From: Streptomyces sulphureus DSM 40104
GTDB lineage: Bacteria; Actinomycetota; Actinomycetes; Streptomycetales; Streptomycetaceae
Assembly: GCF_000381025.1 (NCBI RefSeq)
Contig: NZ_KB905816.1
Span: forward strand, 496,001 to 560,000
DNA: 64,000 nucleotides
Reading direction: 5' to 3'
Part shown: positions 1 through 8,941 of the stretch, piece after piece
Numbering within the stretch: position 1 is the stretch's first letter
Layout of the letters: every line of letters begins with the position of its first letter
Notes under the pieces: generated by a model
Told to the model about the DNA's origin: nothing
Databases searched by the model: none
Seen by the model: only the letters and a program-made list of their open reading frames with translations
Position numbers and translations under genes: made by a program

Positions 1-1
1 C

Positions 2-736
2 CAGGGCTGGGGATCGGCCCAGCAGGTGCGCGATCCCGTGCACGCGGCGACCTCCTTCTACACCCATCTGAAGAAGGTGCCGGGCTGGCAGTCGATGACC
101 GTCACTCAGGCCGCCCAGGCGGTGCAGGCGAGCGGATTCGCCGACGCGTACGCGAAGTGGGAGCCGCTGGCCACCGCGCTGCAGAAGGCCCTCGCCAAGT
201 CCCTCAAGGACGGCGGCGGTTCCGGCAAGGACACCGGCAAGGGCGCGGCCTCCGCCGGGGACGAGTGCGGTGACGAGGACGGCTCGTCGGTCGGGCCGAT
301 CCCGAAGGGGAAGGTACCGAAGGGCTACAAGGTCCCGGCGTCGGCGCCCAAGTCGGTTCGTACGGCGATCCGTTGGGGTCTCGGCCAGCTCGGGACGCCG
401 TACCAGTGGGGCGGTTCGTGCACGGACGCGCACGGAGCGGACCCGATGGGCCGGTGTGACTGCTCCAGCTTGATGCAGGCGTCCTACAAGGCCGGCGGCA
501 TCCAGCTCTCCCGGACCACGTACACGCAGGTCACCGAGGGCAAGGCGGTCAGCCCGCAACGGCTTGAGGCCGGGGATCTGCTCTTCACGCGCGGCTCTGC
601 CGCCCGGCCGGAGCACGTCGGGATGTACATCGGCCGTGGCCTGATCCTGCACGCCCCGCGCACCGGCGACGTCACCAAGATCTCCCGGCTCGCCGAATGG
701 CGCCCGGTCATCCTCGCCGCGCGCCGCGTCGCCTGA
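2..736 (+). CDS. NlpC/P60 (C40) peptidase, C-terminal part, cut by the left edge
   Basis: The reading frame is open to the first base, so this is the 3' end of a longer gene; the GTG at 26 is internal. A C40 cysteine peptidase domain fills roughly the last 130 residues. Its catalytic Cys lies in RCDCSSLMQ, the His in PEHVGMYIG and the third polar residue near LHAPRTGD. Such proteins in actinobacterial conjugation loci usually carry an upstream lytic transglycosylase or M23 region and open peptidoglycan locally for the secretion channel; that region is outside the window. A Gly/Ser/Lys-rich linker precedes the peptidase domain. The following genes encode membrane parts of a type IV secretion apparatus, which supports this role. 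Family assignment is secure; the role in conjugation is inferred from position. Confidence 0.88.
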   Translation, partial: QGWGSAQQVRDPVHAATSFYTHLKKVPGWQSMTVTQAAQAVQASGFADAYAKWEPLATALQKALAKSLKDGGGSGKDTGKGAASAGDECGDEDGSSVGPIPKGKVPKGYKVPASAPKSVRTAIRWGLGQLGTPYQWGGSCTDAHGADPMGRCDCSSLMQASYKAGGIQLSRTTYTQVTEGKAVSPQRLEAGDLLFTRGSAARPEHVGMYIGRGLILHAPRTGDVTKISRLAEWRPVILAARRVA

Positions 737-821
737 CGGGCTCCTTCCCCCCCCTCTCTCATTCCTCTGCCGCACGACGTCCGGGCATTTCGCATGCTCG
801 GATTCGCGAACAGGAGTTCCC

Positions 822-1130
822 TTGAAACTCGCGCAGCATCTCCAGCAACTGGCCTACGACCCAGGCGTGCAGCCGAAGTCGGGCGGACTGCCCGGCCTCG
901 ACGTGTTGAAGAAGGTGATCAGCTCGATCAACCTCTTCGGCATCATCGCCACCGTCGGCGCCCTGGCGCTCTCGGCCGTGATCTGGGCCTGGGGCCACCA
1001 CAGCGGTGGTCACCAGGCCGAGCAGAACGGCAAGAAGGGCACCACCATCGCCGCCGGCGTCGCCCTGCTGCTCGGCGCGGCCAACGGCGTCGTCGCCTTC
1101 TTCTCCGCGCTGGGAACGCAGGTCCACTGA
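822..1130 (+). CDS. Small two-helix membrane protein of the conjugation locus (VirB2/pilin-like candidate)
   Basis: 102 aa. The TTG start at 822 is chosen because AGGAG lies 5 bases upstream and homologous N-termini as I recall them begin close to this point. Two hydrophobic helices (about 38-57 and 75-95) are separated by a short His/Gly/Lys-rich loop. Size, topology and position directly before the other channel genes resemble VirB2/TrbC pilins. It also resembles actinobacterial small membrane proteins of the DUF6112 type, an assignment made from memory. It ends in TGATG, overlapping the next start by one base, so translation is probably coupled. No catalytic motif is present. Confidence 0.75.
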   Translation: MKLAQHLQQLAYDPGVQPKSGGLPGLDVLKKVISSINLFGIIATVGALALSAVIWAWGHHSGGHQAEQNGKKGTTIAAGVALLLGAANGVVAFFSALGTQVH

Positions 1131-1813
1131 TGCGCAAGAAGCGATTCCACACCACCTTGGACGCGTCCGCCGATTCCTCGTCGTCGGTGCTGCGGCGCTC
1201 GCTGCTGATCGGCATCGTCCTGACGGTGCTGCTGGCCGGTGCAGGTCTCACGGCCTACCTCACCCGGCCCGAAGCTCCCCAACCACCGTCAGATGCCCGG
1301 CCGAAGACCTCCGCTTCGCCCCATGCTCCGACGCCGCCTCCGGGTACGGACGAGGCCGTCGACCCACCGCATCGCACCAGCAGCCCAGTCGCCTTCGCGA
1401 AGGCCGCGACCAAGGCGCTGTGGACCTACGACACCCGGCGCTTTTCCCGGGCCGAGCATCTCGACGGGCTCAAGGCGTGGATGACCGGCGAGGTCAAGTA
1501 CCGGGACTGGAACTCCGTGACCGACGAAGTGCCCAGCAAGACGTTGTGGTCGCGGATGCACGACAACCACCAGCACACCACGGCGAAGGTCGCCGAAGGC
1601 CATCTGCCGGAGTCGTTCAAGACCGCCCTCTCCCAGGACCCCGGCGGCCTCACGCAGGCGTACGTCTACGCGGTGACTGTGACCGGCAAGCAGTCCCTCG
1701 CCTGGAAGGACGGCGGCTCGGGTGCTGAGCCCCGCTCGACGACGCTCGCCGTCCAGTGCTGGCCCGACCGCGCCTGCGCCCTGTCCGGCGTACTGCCGGA
1801 GGTCGCCCCATGA
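1130..1813 (+). CDS. Single-pass membrane protein of the conjugation locus
   Basis: 227 aa, starting at the ATG that overlaps the preceding stop. A basic N-terminus is followed by one transmembrane helix (about residues 22-43), a Pro/Ser/Thr-rich linker and an exported C-terminal domain of about 160 residues with two cysteines near the end. This layout (short cytoplasmic tail, one helix, periplasm-equivalent domain) is that of VirB8/TcpC-type proteins, but no sequence motif proves the relationship. It lies between the pilin-like gene and the TrbL-like gene. Its stop overlaps an ATG that opens a 15-codon frame (1810-1857) running into the next gene; that mini-frame may only couple translation. 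Confidence 0.7.
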   Translation: MRKKRFHTTLDASADSSSSVLRRSLLIGIVLTVLLAGAGLTAYLTRPEAPQPPSDARPKTSASPHAPTPPPGTDEAVDPPHRTSSPVAFAKAATKALWTYDTRRFSRAEHLDGLKAWMTGEVKYRDWNSVTDEVPSKTLWSRMHDNHQHTTAKVAEGHLPESFKTALSQDPGGLTQAYVYAVTVTGKQSLAWKDGGSGAEPRSTTLAVQCWPDRACALSGVLPEVAP

Positions 1814-1843
1814 AACGCACCACGACGGTGAAGGAGGTGCCCG

Positions 1844-3244
1844 ATGGGGGCGTGTGACCTTCCGTTGATGAACTCCGTCTGCGGCGCCGTGGGCGGCGTC
1901 GCCGGAAAAACCGGCGAGGCGATCACGGACGGCATCGGTGCCTGGATCGCCAAGTCGATGGGTGAAGTTGCCCAGTCCGCGGCCAACTTGGCCTCGAAGG
2001 GCGTGGACAAGACCACCTCCGTCGATCTGAACGCCGCCTGGTTCCGCGACAACTACGAGCTCGTCCTTCCGATCGGCCTCGTGCTGACCGTCGGCACGTT
2101 CTGCCTGCAGTTGACTCGTGCTGCCTGGCGCCGAGACGAACGCGCCGTCGCCCAGGCGGTGTTCGGCACCGCGATCGGCGTCCTGTTCGCCTTCGCCGCC
2201 ATCGCCTGCACCACCGTTGCGCTCACCGTTGTCGACGTACTGAGCGCCGGCCTGTTCCAGGCGGCGGGCTCCTCGATCGAGGACGCGATCCGCCGCGTCA
2301 TCAAGGTCAACCAAATCGGGGCGATGTACGGCCTGGGCTGGGGCGTGCCCGCGATCGTCGCGCTCGGCTGCGCAATCGGCGCGTTCTTGTACTGGGCCGT
2401 GATGGTCGCCCGCAAGGTCGGCATCCTCGTCCTCGTCACCCTCGCCGTCTTTGCAGGCGCGGGCGGTGGCTGGGAGGTCGCCAAGCGCTGGCGGCGCGGC
2501 TGGATCGAGGCCACTGCCACCCTGATCGTCTCCAAGTTGTTGATGACGATCGTCTTCCTGCTCGGTGTCTCCGCGATGGGCAAGTCCGACTCCGACGGCG
2601 GGATGGCTGCGCTCTCCGACGCGATGGCGGGGCTCGTCGTGATGGTCCTCGTCCTGCTGTGCCCGTACGCGACCTACAAGTTCGTGCACTGGGCGGCCGA
2701 CGGCGGCGGACACGACGATCTGCACCGCACCGGCGTCGCCGGAGTCGGTACGGCGGCCGGGGCGGCGAAGACGACAGGGCAGCTCGCGATGCAGGCCAAG
2801 GCCGGCGGCATGGCACCGCAGGGACCGTCGAAGGTCCCGGGCCAGGGTGCCGGCGGCGTCGCCTTGGGCATCGACCCGAGCGGCGGATCCGGCGGCGGCC
2901 AGGGCGAGGCGAAGCAGACCCACTTCCGCTTCGGCGAGAACTCTTCCGCCTCCGGCGACAAGGGCCGGGCGCTCATCCGCCGCCCCCCGACCGGCGGCGA
3001 CCGGGGCCAGCCGCTCGTCCGTCGACCGGGGCAGGGATCCGGTGCGGGTACCGGCGGTGGCACGCAGGGAGCACAGGTCGCCTCCGGGTCCACCACGCCG
3101 AGTGCCTCGGGCGGGCCGACGGGGACGATGCACGAGCCGCGTTCAGCGGGTGGGGGGCCGTCATCGGGCGGGCCGCCTCCGCAGGGCGGTGCCACGCCGC
3201 AGCGGTGGGTCTACCCCAGCTCGCCGAAAGATTCCGGCTCCTAG
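1844..3244 (+). CDS. TrbL/VirB6-like polytopic conjugation protein
   Basis: 466 aa, with an AAGGAGGT Shine-Dalgarno sequence 5 bases before the ATG. Five to six hydrophobic segments occupy about residues 70-290. They are followed by a long disordered Gly/Pro/Ser/Gln-rich tail of about 170 residues. An extracytoplasmic N-terminus, clustered helices and a hydrophilic C-tail are typical of TrbL/VirB6 inner-membrane channel proteins, which in mating machines form part of the DNA passage. It is preceded by pilin-like and single-pass proteins and followed by SCO6880 and VirB4-like genes, in the usual order for Streptomyces conjugative elements. Assignment rests on topology and context. Confidence 0.8.
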   Translation: MGACDLPLMNSVCGAVGGVAGKTGEAITDGIGAWIAKSMGEVAQSAANLASKGVDKTTSVDLNAAWFRDNYELVLPIGLVLTVGTFCLQLTRAAWRRDERAVAQAVFGTAIGVLFAFAAIACTTVALTVVDVLSAGLFQAAGSSIEDAIRRVIKVNQIGAMYGLGWGVPAIVALGCAIGAFLYWAVMVARKVGILVLVTLAVFAGAGGGWEVAKRWRRGWIEATATLIVSKLLMTIVFLLGVSAMGKSDSDGGMAALSDAMAGLVVMVLVLLCPYATYKFVHWAADGGGHDDLHRTGVAGVGTAAGAAKTTGQLAMQAKAGGMAPQGPSKVPGQGAGGVALGIDPSGGSGGGQGEAKQTHFRFGENSSASGDKGRALIRRPPTGGDRGQPLVRRPGQGSGAGTGGGTQGAQVASGSTTPSASGGPTGTMHEPRSAGGGPSSGGPPPQGGATPQRWVYPSSPKDSGS

Positions 3245-3336
3245 AGCGTCACCTGACGGGGGCGGGCCCCAGGCGCCTCCCTGCCGCCCGCCCTGTTCCC
3301 TCTTTCTTTTCCTCTGCTTTCAAGGACGACTCCGCC

Positions 3337-4809
3337 ATGCTCTCCGAGACCTCTTCATCCGACGGTCCGGCCACCGTGAAGTTCCCCCACCGCACCCGCC
3401 GGGGCGTGCTGATGGGGCTCTCCCTACCGCAGTTGCTCGGTGTCGCGACCACTGGCCTGCTGCTTCTCTCGGTCCTGCTCACCTCCGGCGTCCTCGGCGC
3501 ACTGAAGCTCATCCCGCTGTGGGCCGTGCTGCTGGCGGGCGTCTTCGTACGGCACCGGGGACGGTCGCTGGCCGACTGGGCACCCATCGCCTTCCGCTAC
3601 GTACTGCGCCGTGCGAAGGGCCAGTTGGTGTGGCTGGCGCGGCCCGCCACCCGGCCCCGCCGGGAGGGCCTGCTGCACCTGCCCGGGACCGCCGCCTCGC
3701 TCCGCGTCACCACCGCGCCGAGCGGCCACTTCGGCGCCGTCCACGATCCGCACGTCGGAACGCTCACGGCCGTGGTGCGTGTCTCGGCCCGCGCGTTCGC
3801 GCTACTCGATCCGGCCGCCCAGGCCGCCAACATGACCGGCTGGGGTCGCACGCTGGCCGCGCTCGCCCGCACCGGACACGTCGCCCGCGTCCAGGTGCTG
3901 GAGCGCACCGTTCCCGACTCCGGGGACGCGCTCAACCGGTACTGGCACGAGCACGGGAACACGGACACCCCGCTGGCCGGGCAGGTGTACCAAGACCTGC
4001 TGGAGGCGGCTGGGCCTGCTGCCGCGCCGCACGAGGCGTACGTCGCGCTCGCTCTCGACATGAAGGCCGCCCGCCGCCTGATCAACCGGGGCGGGGGAGG
4101 GCTCACCGGCGCCTTCGCCGTGCTGGCACAGCTCACCTCCACCTTCGACCAGTCCGCCCGCAACTCCGGGCTCGCCCCCGGCGGTTGGCTGTCCGCAGGC
4201 GAGGTCGCCGCGGTCATCCGGACCGCCTACGACCCCGCCTCCTCCCCCGCGCTCGACCAGTGGTCCCAGACCGGACGTCCGCAGGCCGACCCCGCCGCCG
4301 CCGGACCCGTGGTCCTGGCCGAGCAGGGCGACCGCGTCCAGACCGACACCGCGCATCATGCGACGTACTGGATCGAGAACTGGCCCCGCACCGAAACCTC
4401 GCCGGGCTTCCTCCACCAGCTCCTGTTCACCTCCGGGGTCCGGCGCACCCTCTCGATCACCTACACCCCCAAGGGGCTGGACTCCGCCCTCAAGGACGTG
4501 CAGCGCAAGAAGGCCAGCGTGCTCGCGGACGCCGCCGAACGCCAGCGCAAGGGCCAGGTCGACTCCGAGGAAGACGCCGTCGAGTACGCCGACGTCAAGG
4601 AACGCGAACGCCAGCTCATCGCCGGAGACGCAGACGTCGCCGTCACCGGACTGCTCACCGTCAGCGCCGAGTCCGAGGACGAACTCAACTCCGCCTGCGC
4701 CGCGATCGAGACCGCCGCCGTGGCGACCATGACCGACGTGCGACGGCTGACCTGGCAGCAGGCCGAAGCCTTCACCCGCGCCGCCCTGCCGCTCGCCCTC
4801 GCGGCATAA
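3337..4809 (+). CDS. SCO6880-family protein (type IV secretion, PrgI/VirB3-like N-terminus)
   Basis: 490 aa. The ATG at 3337 is chosen because the longer open frame upstream only shadows the preceding gene. Two adjacent hydrophobic helices near residues 30-70 form a PrgI-like membrane anchor. A soluble domain of about 400 residues follows, with a charged helical stretch rich in Lys/Glu (about 385-430). I recognise the overall sequence as the SCO6880 family, conserved beside VirB4 ATPases in Streptomyces elements and probably the membrane partner of that ATPase. No nucleotide-binding motif is present, unlike VirB4 itself. The VirB4-like gene lies one small gene downstream. Confidence 0.85.
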   Translation: MLSETSSSDGPATVKFPHRTRRGVLMGLSLPQLLGVATTGLLLLSVLLTSGVLGALKLIPLWAVLLAGVFVRHRGRSLADWAPIAFRYVLRRAKGQLVWLARPATRPRREGLLHLPGTAASLRVTTAPSGHFGAVHDPHVGTLTAVVRVSARAFALLDPAAQAANMTGWGRTLAALARTGHVARVQVLERTVPDSGDALNRYWHEHGNTDTPLAGQVYQDLLEAAGPAAAPHEAYVALALDMKAARRLINRGGGGLTGAFAVLAQLTSTFDQSARNSGLAPGGWLSAGEVAAVIRTAYDPASSPALDQWSQTGRPQADPAAAGPVVLAEQGDRVQTDTAHHATYWIENWPRTETSPGFLHQLLFTSGVRRTLSITYTPKGLDSALKDVQRKKASVLADAAERQRKGQVDSEEDAVEYADVKERERQLIAGDADVAVTGLLTVSAESEDELNSACAAIETAAVATMTDVRRLTWQQAEAFTRAALPLALAA

Positions 4810-4861
4810 CCGGCCCCGCCGGCCAACCCCTCGTTCCGCGCTCGACCGAAGGCCCTTCCCC

Positions 4862-5317
4862 ATGCCGACCGACCCGATGCCCGACCCGGCCTCGGACTTC
4901 GTTCCGTTCGCCACCGCCGCACTCGACTTCCACCGCGCGCTCAACCTCCCCGACGCCCCGATCGCCGCCTCCCGCGCCGAACTGGACTCCCTACACGCAC
5001 ACGTGATCGCTCTCTACGGGCTCCTGGACGCGCACACCACCAGCACCTCCCGTGTGGCCGGCGTCGAAGGCGACCACCTGCGTGCGTGCCGGATCCGGCT
5101 GTGGCAGGCCGCCGACCACCTCCACACCGCCTTCCACACGGCGCCCCGCCCGGACACCGGGCGCTTGCCCGGCCGAGAGGCGTGCCGGGCCCGGCTTCCC
5201 GAGGGCGCGCCCGAACTCACCGTGTGCCAGCGCCACCTGGCCACCTCCGCGCGGGTGCGCCGGGATCACACACCAGCCGACTTGCGCGGCCCCGTCACCG
5301 TCCTCACCCGCCACTGA
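4862..5317 (+). CDS. Hypothetical protein of the conjugation locus, DUF6238-like
   Basis: 151 aa, starting at an ATG just after the SCO6880 gene. The N-terminus (DFVPFATAALDFHRALN) and the central helical region with LHAH, LLDAH and LWQAADHLH match, from memory, the DUF6238 family that accompanies SCO6880 and VirB4 genes in Streptomyces. Two Cys and several His are present but no recognisable metal site. It is predicted to be cytoplasmic and mostly helical. The function is unknown; its constant place between two secretion genes suggests an accessory role in conjugation. Confidence 0.7.
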   Translation: MPTDPMPDPASDFVPFATAALDFHRALNLPDAPIAASRAELDSLHAHVIALYGLLDAHTTSTSRVAGVEGDHLRACRIRLWQAADHLHTAFHTAPRPDTGRLPGREACRARLPEGAPELTVCQRHLATSARVRRDHTPADLRGPVTVLTRH

Positions 5318-5339
5318 CCCTCCAGGAGCACCACCTCGC

Positions 5340-6842
5340 ATGTCCCCCTCCACACGCGCCACCGCCAGCCCGCTGTTCGTCCCCGCCAAGAGCGACCGGC
5401 GCTCCTCGCGCGCCGCACGGGCCCACCTCGCCACCGCCCGCGAGCAAGCCCGACACGCCAACCATTCCGAGACCAGCGCCACTTCTCCGGGGCTCGACCC
5501 CGAGCTGCGGGCCACCTACCCGGCAGCCGGACGCCCGGGACCGGCCTCCGCCCGCGGCGGCAGCCTGAAACTCCCCGCCCACCGCATGACCACCGCGACG
5601 GCCTCGGGCGCCTACCCCTTCCTCGCCGAAGGCGGCCTCGGTGCCCAGGGCATCTACATCGGACGCGACGTCCACGCAGAAGCAGCTTTCTGTTTCGATC
5701 CGTTCTCGCTCTACGGGCGCATCGACGGATTCACCAACCCCAACATCCTGCTCGCCGGGGTCATCGGCATGGGCAAATCCGCCGTGGCCAAGTCCCTCGC
5801 CCTCCGCGCCGTCGCCTTCGGCTACCGCATCTACGTCCCCTGCGACCCGAAGGGCGAGTGGACCGTCGTCGCCCGCGAACTAGGCGGCCAGACCATCGCG
5901 CTCGGCCCCGGCCTGCCCGGACGTCTCAACCCCCTGGACGCTCCCGCACGGCCGAGCGGGGTCAGCGAGGAGGACTGGCGCAGCGAAGTCCGCAAGCGGC
6001 GCCTACTTCTCCTCGGCTCGCTGGCGAAGACAGTACTGCGCAGGGAACTGCAGCCGATGGAGCACACCGCACTCGACGTCGCCCTCGACGAAGTCGTCGC
6101 GCACGCCGAGGCCAGCGGCAACACGCCGCTGCTTGGGCAGATCGCGCACGTCCTCGGCTCGCCCGACCAACTCGACGCCGCCCTCGGCGAGCCCTCCGGC
6201 CGCCTCGGAGCCGCCGCCGAGGACCTCGCCCACGCCCTGCGACGCATGGTCCACGGCGACCTGGCCGGGATGTTCGACGCGGAATCGACCGTCGCCTTCA
6301 ACCCGAGCGCCCCGATGCTGTCCATCGACCTCTCCCGCCTGGGCGGCGCCGGCGACGACACCGCACTCGTCCTCGCAATGACGTGCGCGAGCGCGTGGAT
6401 GGAGTCCTCGCTCGCCGACCCCGACGCCGGGCGACGGTGGGTGATCTACGACGAAGCCTGGCGCGTGATGCGGCACGTCGCCCTGCTGGAGCGCATGCAG
6501 TCCCAGTGGAAACTCTCCCGCGGGCTCGGCATCGCGAACCTCATGGTCATCCACCGGCTCTCCGACCTGCTCACCGCCGGCGACGCGGGCTCCCGTGGCC
6601 GCGCCCTGGCCGAGGGCCTGCTCACCGACTGCTCCACCCGCATCATCTACCGCCAAGAAGCCGACCAACTCGCCACCGCCTCCTCCCTGCTCGGACTGAC
6701 CGGCGTCCAAGCCCAAGCCGTCTCCGCCCTCACCAAGGGACGCGGCCTGTGGAAGGTCGCAGGACGTTCCTTCATCACCCAACACCTCCTCCACCCCCGC
6801 GAGTGCGAGTTGTTCGATACCGACGCCCGGATGAGCGGCTGA
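5340..6842 (+). CDS. VirB4/TraC-like conjugation ATPase
   Basis: 500 aa. The ATG at 5340 has AGGAG 11 bases upstream; the longer frame shadows the previous gene. Walker A (GVIGMGKSAVAK) lies near residues 139-148 and Walker B (WVIYDEAW) near 366-373, followed by Gln- and Arg-containing sensor regions typical of VirB4/HerA-type AAA+ ATPases. The N-terminal 80 residues are low complexity. The protein is shorter than classical VirB4 (about 800 aa) because the N-terminal VirB4 domain appears to be split off, probably into the SCO6880-family protein upstream. It would power assembly of the channel or transfer through it. Family assignment is strong. Confidence 0.9.
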   Translation: MSPSTRATASPLFVPAKSDRRSSRAARAHLATAREQARHANHSETSATSPGLDPELRATYPAAGRPGPASARGGSLKLPAHRMTTATASGAYPFLAEGGLGAQGIYIGRDVHAEAAFCFDPFSLYGRIDGFTNPNILLAGVIGMGKSAVAKSLALRAVAFGYRIYVPCDPKGEWTVVARELGGQTIALGPGLPGRLNPLDAPARPSGVSEEDWRSEVRKRRLLLLGSLAKTVLRRELQPMEHTALDVALDEVVAHAEASGNTPLLGQIAHVLGSPDQLDAALGEPSGRLGAAAEDLAHALRRMVHGDLAGMFDAESTVAFNPSAPMLSIDLSRLGGAGDDTALVLAMTCASAWMESSLADPDAGRRWVIYDEAWRVMRHVALLERMQSQWKLSRGLGIANLMVIHRLSDLLTAGDAGSRGRALAEGLLTDCSTRIIYRQEADQLATASSLLGLTGVQAQAVSALTKGRGLWKVAGRSFITQHLLHPRECELFDTDARMSG

Positions 6843-6920
6843 CCAGCCAGAACACCACGGCGGGCGGTGCCGAGCACCGCATTCGGCGCCGTCCGCCCCT
6901 ACCTTGCGAAGGAGCACACG

Positions 6921-7586
6921 ATGCCGCTCGACCCGACCATCCGCGAGTCCCTCCTCGCCGCGATCCCCGAGGCCGCCGAACGCGGGCGCAAGGCCCTGGA
7001 GGACTGGGACACCGTCTCCGACAGCCTGTGCGACGCCCACCACGAGCCACTCGATGAGCGATACGACGCACGCCAGCGTCAGCGGGACGCCGAAGCCTGG
7101 GCCGCCTTCGAGCCCTTCCTCGACCACGGACCCGAGCTGCTTGCCCACGCCGAGGAGGACTTCCGTGCTCTTCACCAGGACTACGCGAACCCGGACTTCG
7201 AGACCATCGGCCGTCGCAGGTCCCAGCTCACGGCCCTGCACCAAGCAATCGCAGGGGGACGAGAGGAGCACGCTGCCTGGCAGTACGCGGACGAGATGAT
7301 CTTCCCCGATCCCCAAGGCGCTGAGCTGCGGCGCAGGATGGAGATCAGGCGCAACGCCGATGGGTGGCACCACGCCATCGCCTTCGCCGACAACGCCGAC
7401 GTCCTGGTCGAGATCGACCAGGCAACCCGCGCGCGTACAGGCGCCGGTCGCGGCCGGACGGCTCAGGCCGAGGCCGCCCGTGCCCGCTCCACCAACGCAG
7501 CCTCGCCCACCGCTTCACCAATCACGCCCGGTCCTTCGACGTCCGCATCGTCCGGTCCCGAGAGGGCGGCGCACCAGCCGCGCTAG
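6921..7586 (+). CDS. Hypothetical protein with basic low-complexity tail
   Basis: 221 aa from the ATG at 6921, which has AAGGAG 6 bases upstream; an earlier in-frame start at 6867 lacks one. The first 165 residues are acidic and helical with repeated charged pairs, suggesting a coiled or helical-bundle cytoplasmic protein. The last 50 residues are a disordered Ala/Arg/Ser/Thr/Pro tail containing AQAEAARARSTNAA. Similar tails end several other genes of this element (see findings). I do not recognise the family. It follows the VirB4-like gene in the same direction. Confidence 0.7.
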   Translation: MPLDPTIRESLLAAIPEAAERGRKALEDWDTVSDSLCDAHHEPLDERYDARQRQRDAEAWAAFEPFLDHGPELLAHAEEDFRALHQDYANPDFETIGRRRSQLTALHQAIAGGREEHAAWQYADEMIFPDPQGAELRRRMEIRRNADGWHHAIAFADNADVLVEIDQATRARTGAGRGRTAQAEAARARSTNAASPTASPITPGPSTSASSGPERAAHQPR

Positions 7587-7670
7587 CGGAAATCTCCGGC
7601 ACCGCCAACTCCCGCTCCCGGGCGGACCCTCGCCACCCGCACGTCCCCGACCCTGCGAGGTGCAGCTCTC

Positions 7671-8438
7671 GTGGCGGAAGCTCCGCACATCACCATCGGC
7701 CACCACCCCAATGCCGGCGTCGTGGCCGCCCCCTCCCACGAGCACCACGTCACCGACTACCTGCTGCGCAGGGTCGGCTTCGAGCCTCTCCCCAACAGCC
7801 GTCTCTACGCGCTGACCGAGCCCGGTCGCGATCCGGTGCGCCGCACCCAGCTCGCGGTCCAGTCGCTGCGGACCGCGCGTCAAAACGTCCATGCCGATGC
7901 CGCCTACGACCTCCGCCCCGGCCAGCGTCCACCGCAGCCCATCGGACCGCCGGACGACGAGGTCCGTGAGCTGCGCAATGCCTCCTCGATGGCCGACATC
8001 ATCCGGCAGGGGATGAACGAAAAGATCGACTCGGTCGAAGAGCTGGACGACCTCGTCGACTGCGCCACCGACTGTTTCGACCGTCTCGACTCCGCCAAAG
8101 GCCGGGACATGGCCGTGCGCCTGCGCAACATCAAACCCCTGGTCACCTCCCTCCATGACCACCTCACCAGCGCCGTGAGGGAGCTGGAGGACATGAGCCG
8201 GGGCGTGTTCAAGAACGCGCCCACGCCCTCCGACATACCGCCCCGCGAAGGGCACAAGGAGCTGCCCGAACATCACGCTTCCCGCTCCCGCGCCGCCACA
8301 GCCTCCGCGCCCCAGCGCCCCGGGCCCACCCCGCAGTCGGCCCTCCCCCAGTCACTTTCCGGCTCAGCCGGCACCTGGCAACCGCCGCACCCGCTGAACA
8401 CCCCGCCGATCTGTAAAGAGCCTGCTCCATGCCCGTGA
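7671..8438 (+). CDS. Hypothetical protein with disordered C-terminus
   Basis: 255 aa from a GTG at 7671. Residues 1-80 contain a His-rich stretch (ITIGHHPN, SHEHHVTDYLL) and could form a small alpha/beta domain. The middle (100-185) is acidic and helical. The C-terminal 65 residues are Pro/Ser/Ala-rich and begin with ASRSRAATASAPQRP, a variant of the tail shared by neighbouring genes. The last bases overlap the start of the next gene. No family recognised. Confidence 0.65.
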   Translation: MAEAPHITIGHHPNAGVVAAPSHEHHVTDYLLRRVGFEPLPNSRLYALTEPGRDPVRRTQLAVQSLRTARQNVHADAAYDLRPGQRPPQPIGPPDDEVRELRNASSMADIIRQGMNEKIDSVEELDDLVDCATDCFDRLDSAKGRDMAVRLRNIKPLVTSLHDHLTSAVRELEDMSRGVFKNAPTPSDIPPREGHKELPEHHASRSRAATASAPQRPGPTPQSALPQSLSGSAGTWQPPHPLNTPPICKEPAPCP

Positions 8439-8926
8439 ACAAGATCTGGTCCATCGACCACACCTGCGGCCACACCACCGATGTCGACCTGTCCGACCGT
8501 CCCGCCGACCGGCGTGCCGGCTACGCCCGCTGGCTCGCCTCCCGTGACTGCTCCAAGTGCTGGCGCGCTTCCAAGGACCAGGACTCCGAGTCGAAGGCCG
8601 AGTGGCTGGCGAACAAGCGCGCCGAGGAGGCCGCCGAGGCCGAGTCGTGGGCCGCGCAGTATCGGATGCCGCCGCTGGATGGCAGCGAGCGCGCGGTCGG
8701 CTGGGCATCACGCTGCCGCCACCAGCTCGTGACCGCCGCCTACACCGCCCTCGTCGCCGAAGGCGAGATGGACGAGGACGAGTGGCAGGCCATCGAGGAG
8801 GCTGTACGGCCGCTGACCCGCGCCGGGTGGTGGCTCGACAACCGCGAGGCCGAACCCGCGGACCTGCCCGAACTGCTGGAGGCCGCCAGCGAAGCCGACC
8901 GCCCCAGCGAGAACCCCCACTTCTAA
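8429..8926 (+). CDS. Hypothetical protein with a possible N-terminal Cys/His zinc site
   Basis: 165 aa, ATG at 8429 overlapping the end of the upstream gene. The N-terminus carries HTCGHTTDV and, 30 residues later, RDCSKCW, a Cys/His plus CxxC arrangement that could bind zinc. The rest is acidic and helical (many Glu/Ala), with a Trp-rich patch around residues 135-140. I recognise the pattern as common in Streptomyces plasmids and conjugative elements but know no function for it. Confidence 0.68.
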   Translation: MPVNKIWSIDHTCGHTTDVDLSDRPADRRAGYARWLASRDCSKCWRASKDQDSESKAEWLANKRAEEAAEAESWAAQYRMPPLDGSERAVGWASRCRHQLVTAAYTALVAEGEMDEDEWQAIEEAVRPLTRAGWWLDNREAEPADLPELLEAASEADRPSENPHF

Positions 8927-8941
8927 CCCAGGGAGGCCCTC

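Noticed and set aside
1289..3133. A 614-codon open frame on the minus strand
   Set aside because: It runs opposite the single-pass and TrbL-like genes, is Gly/Asp/Arg-biased without any domain, and has no ribosome site. High GC creates such antisense frames.
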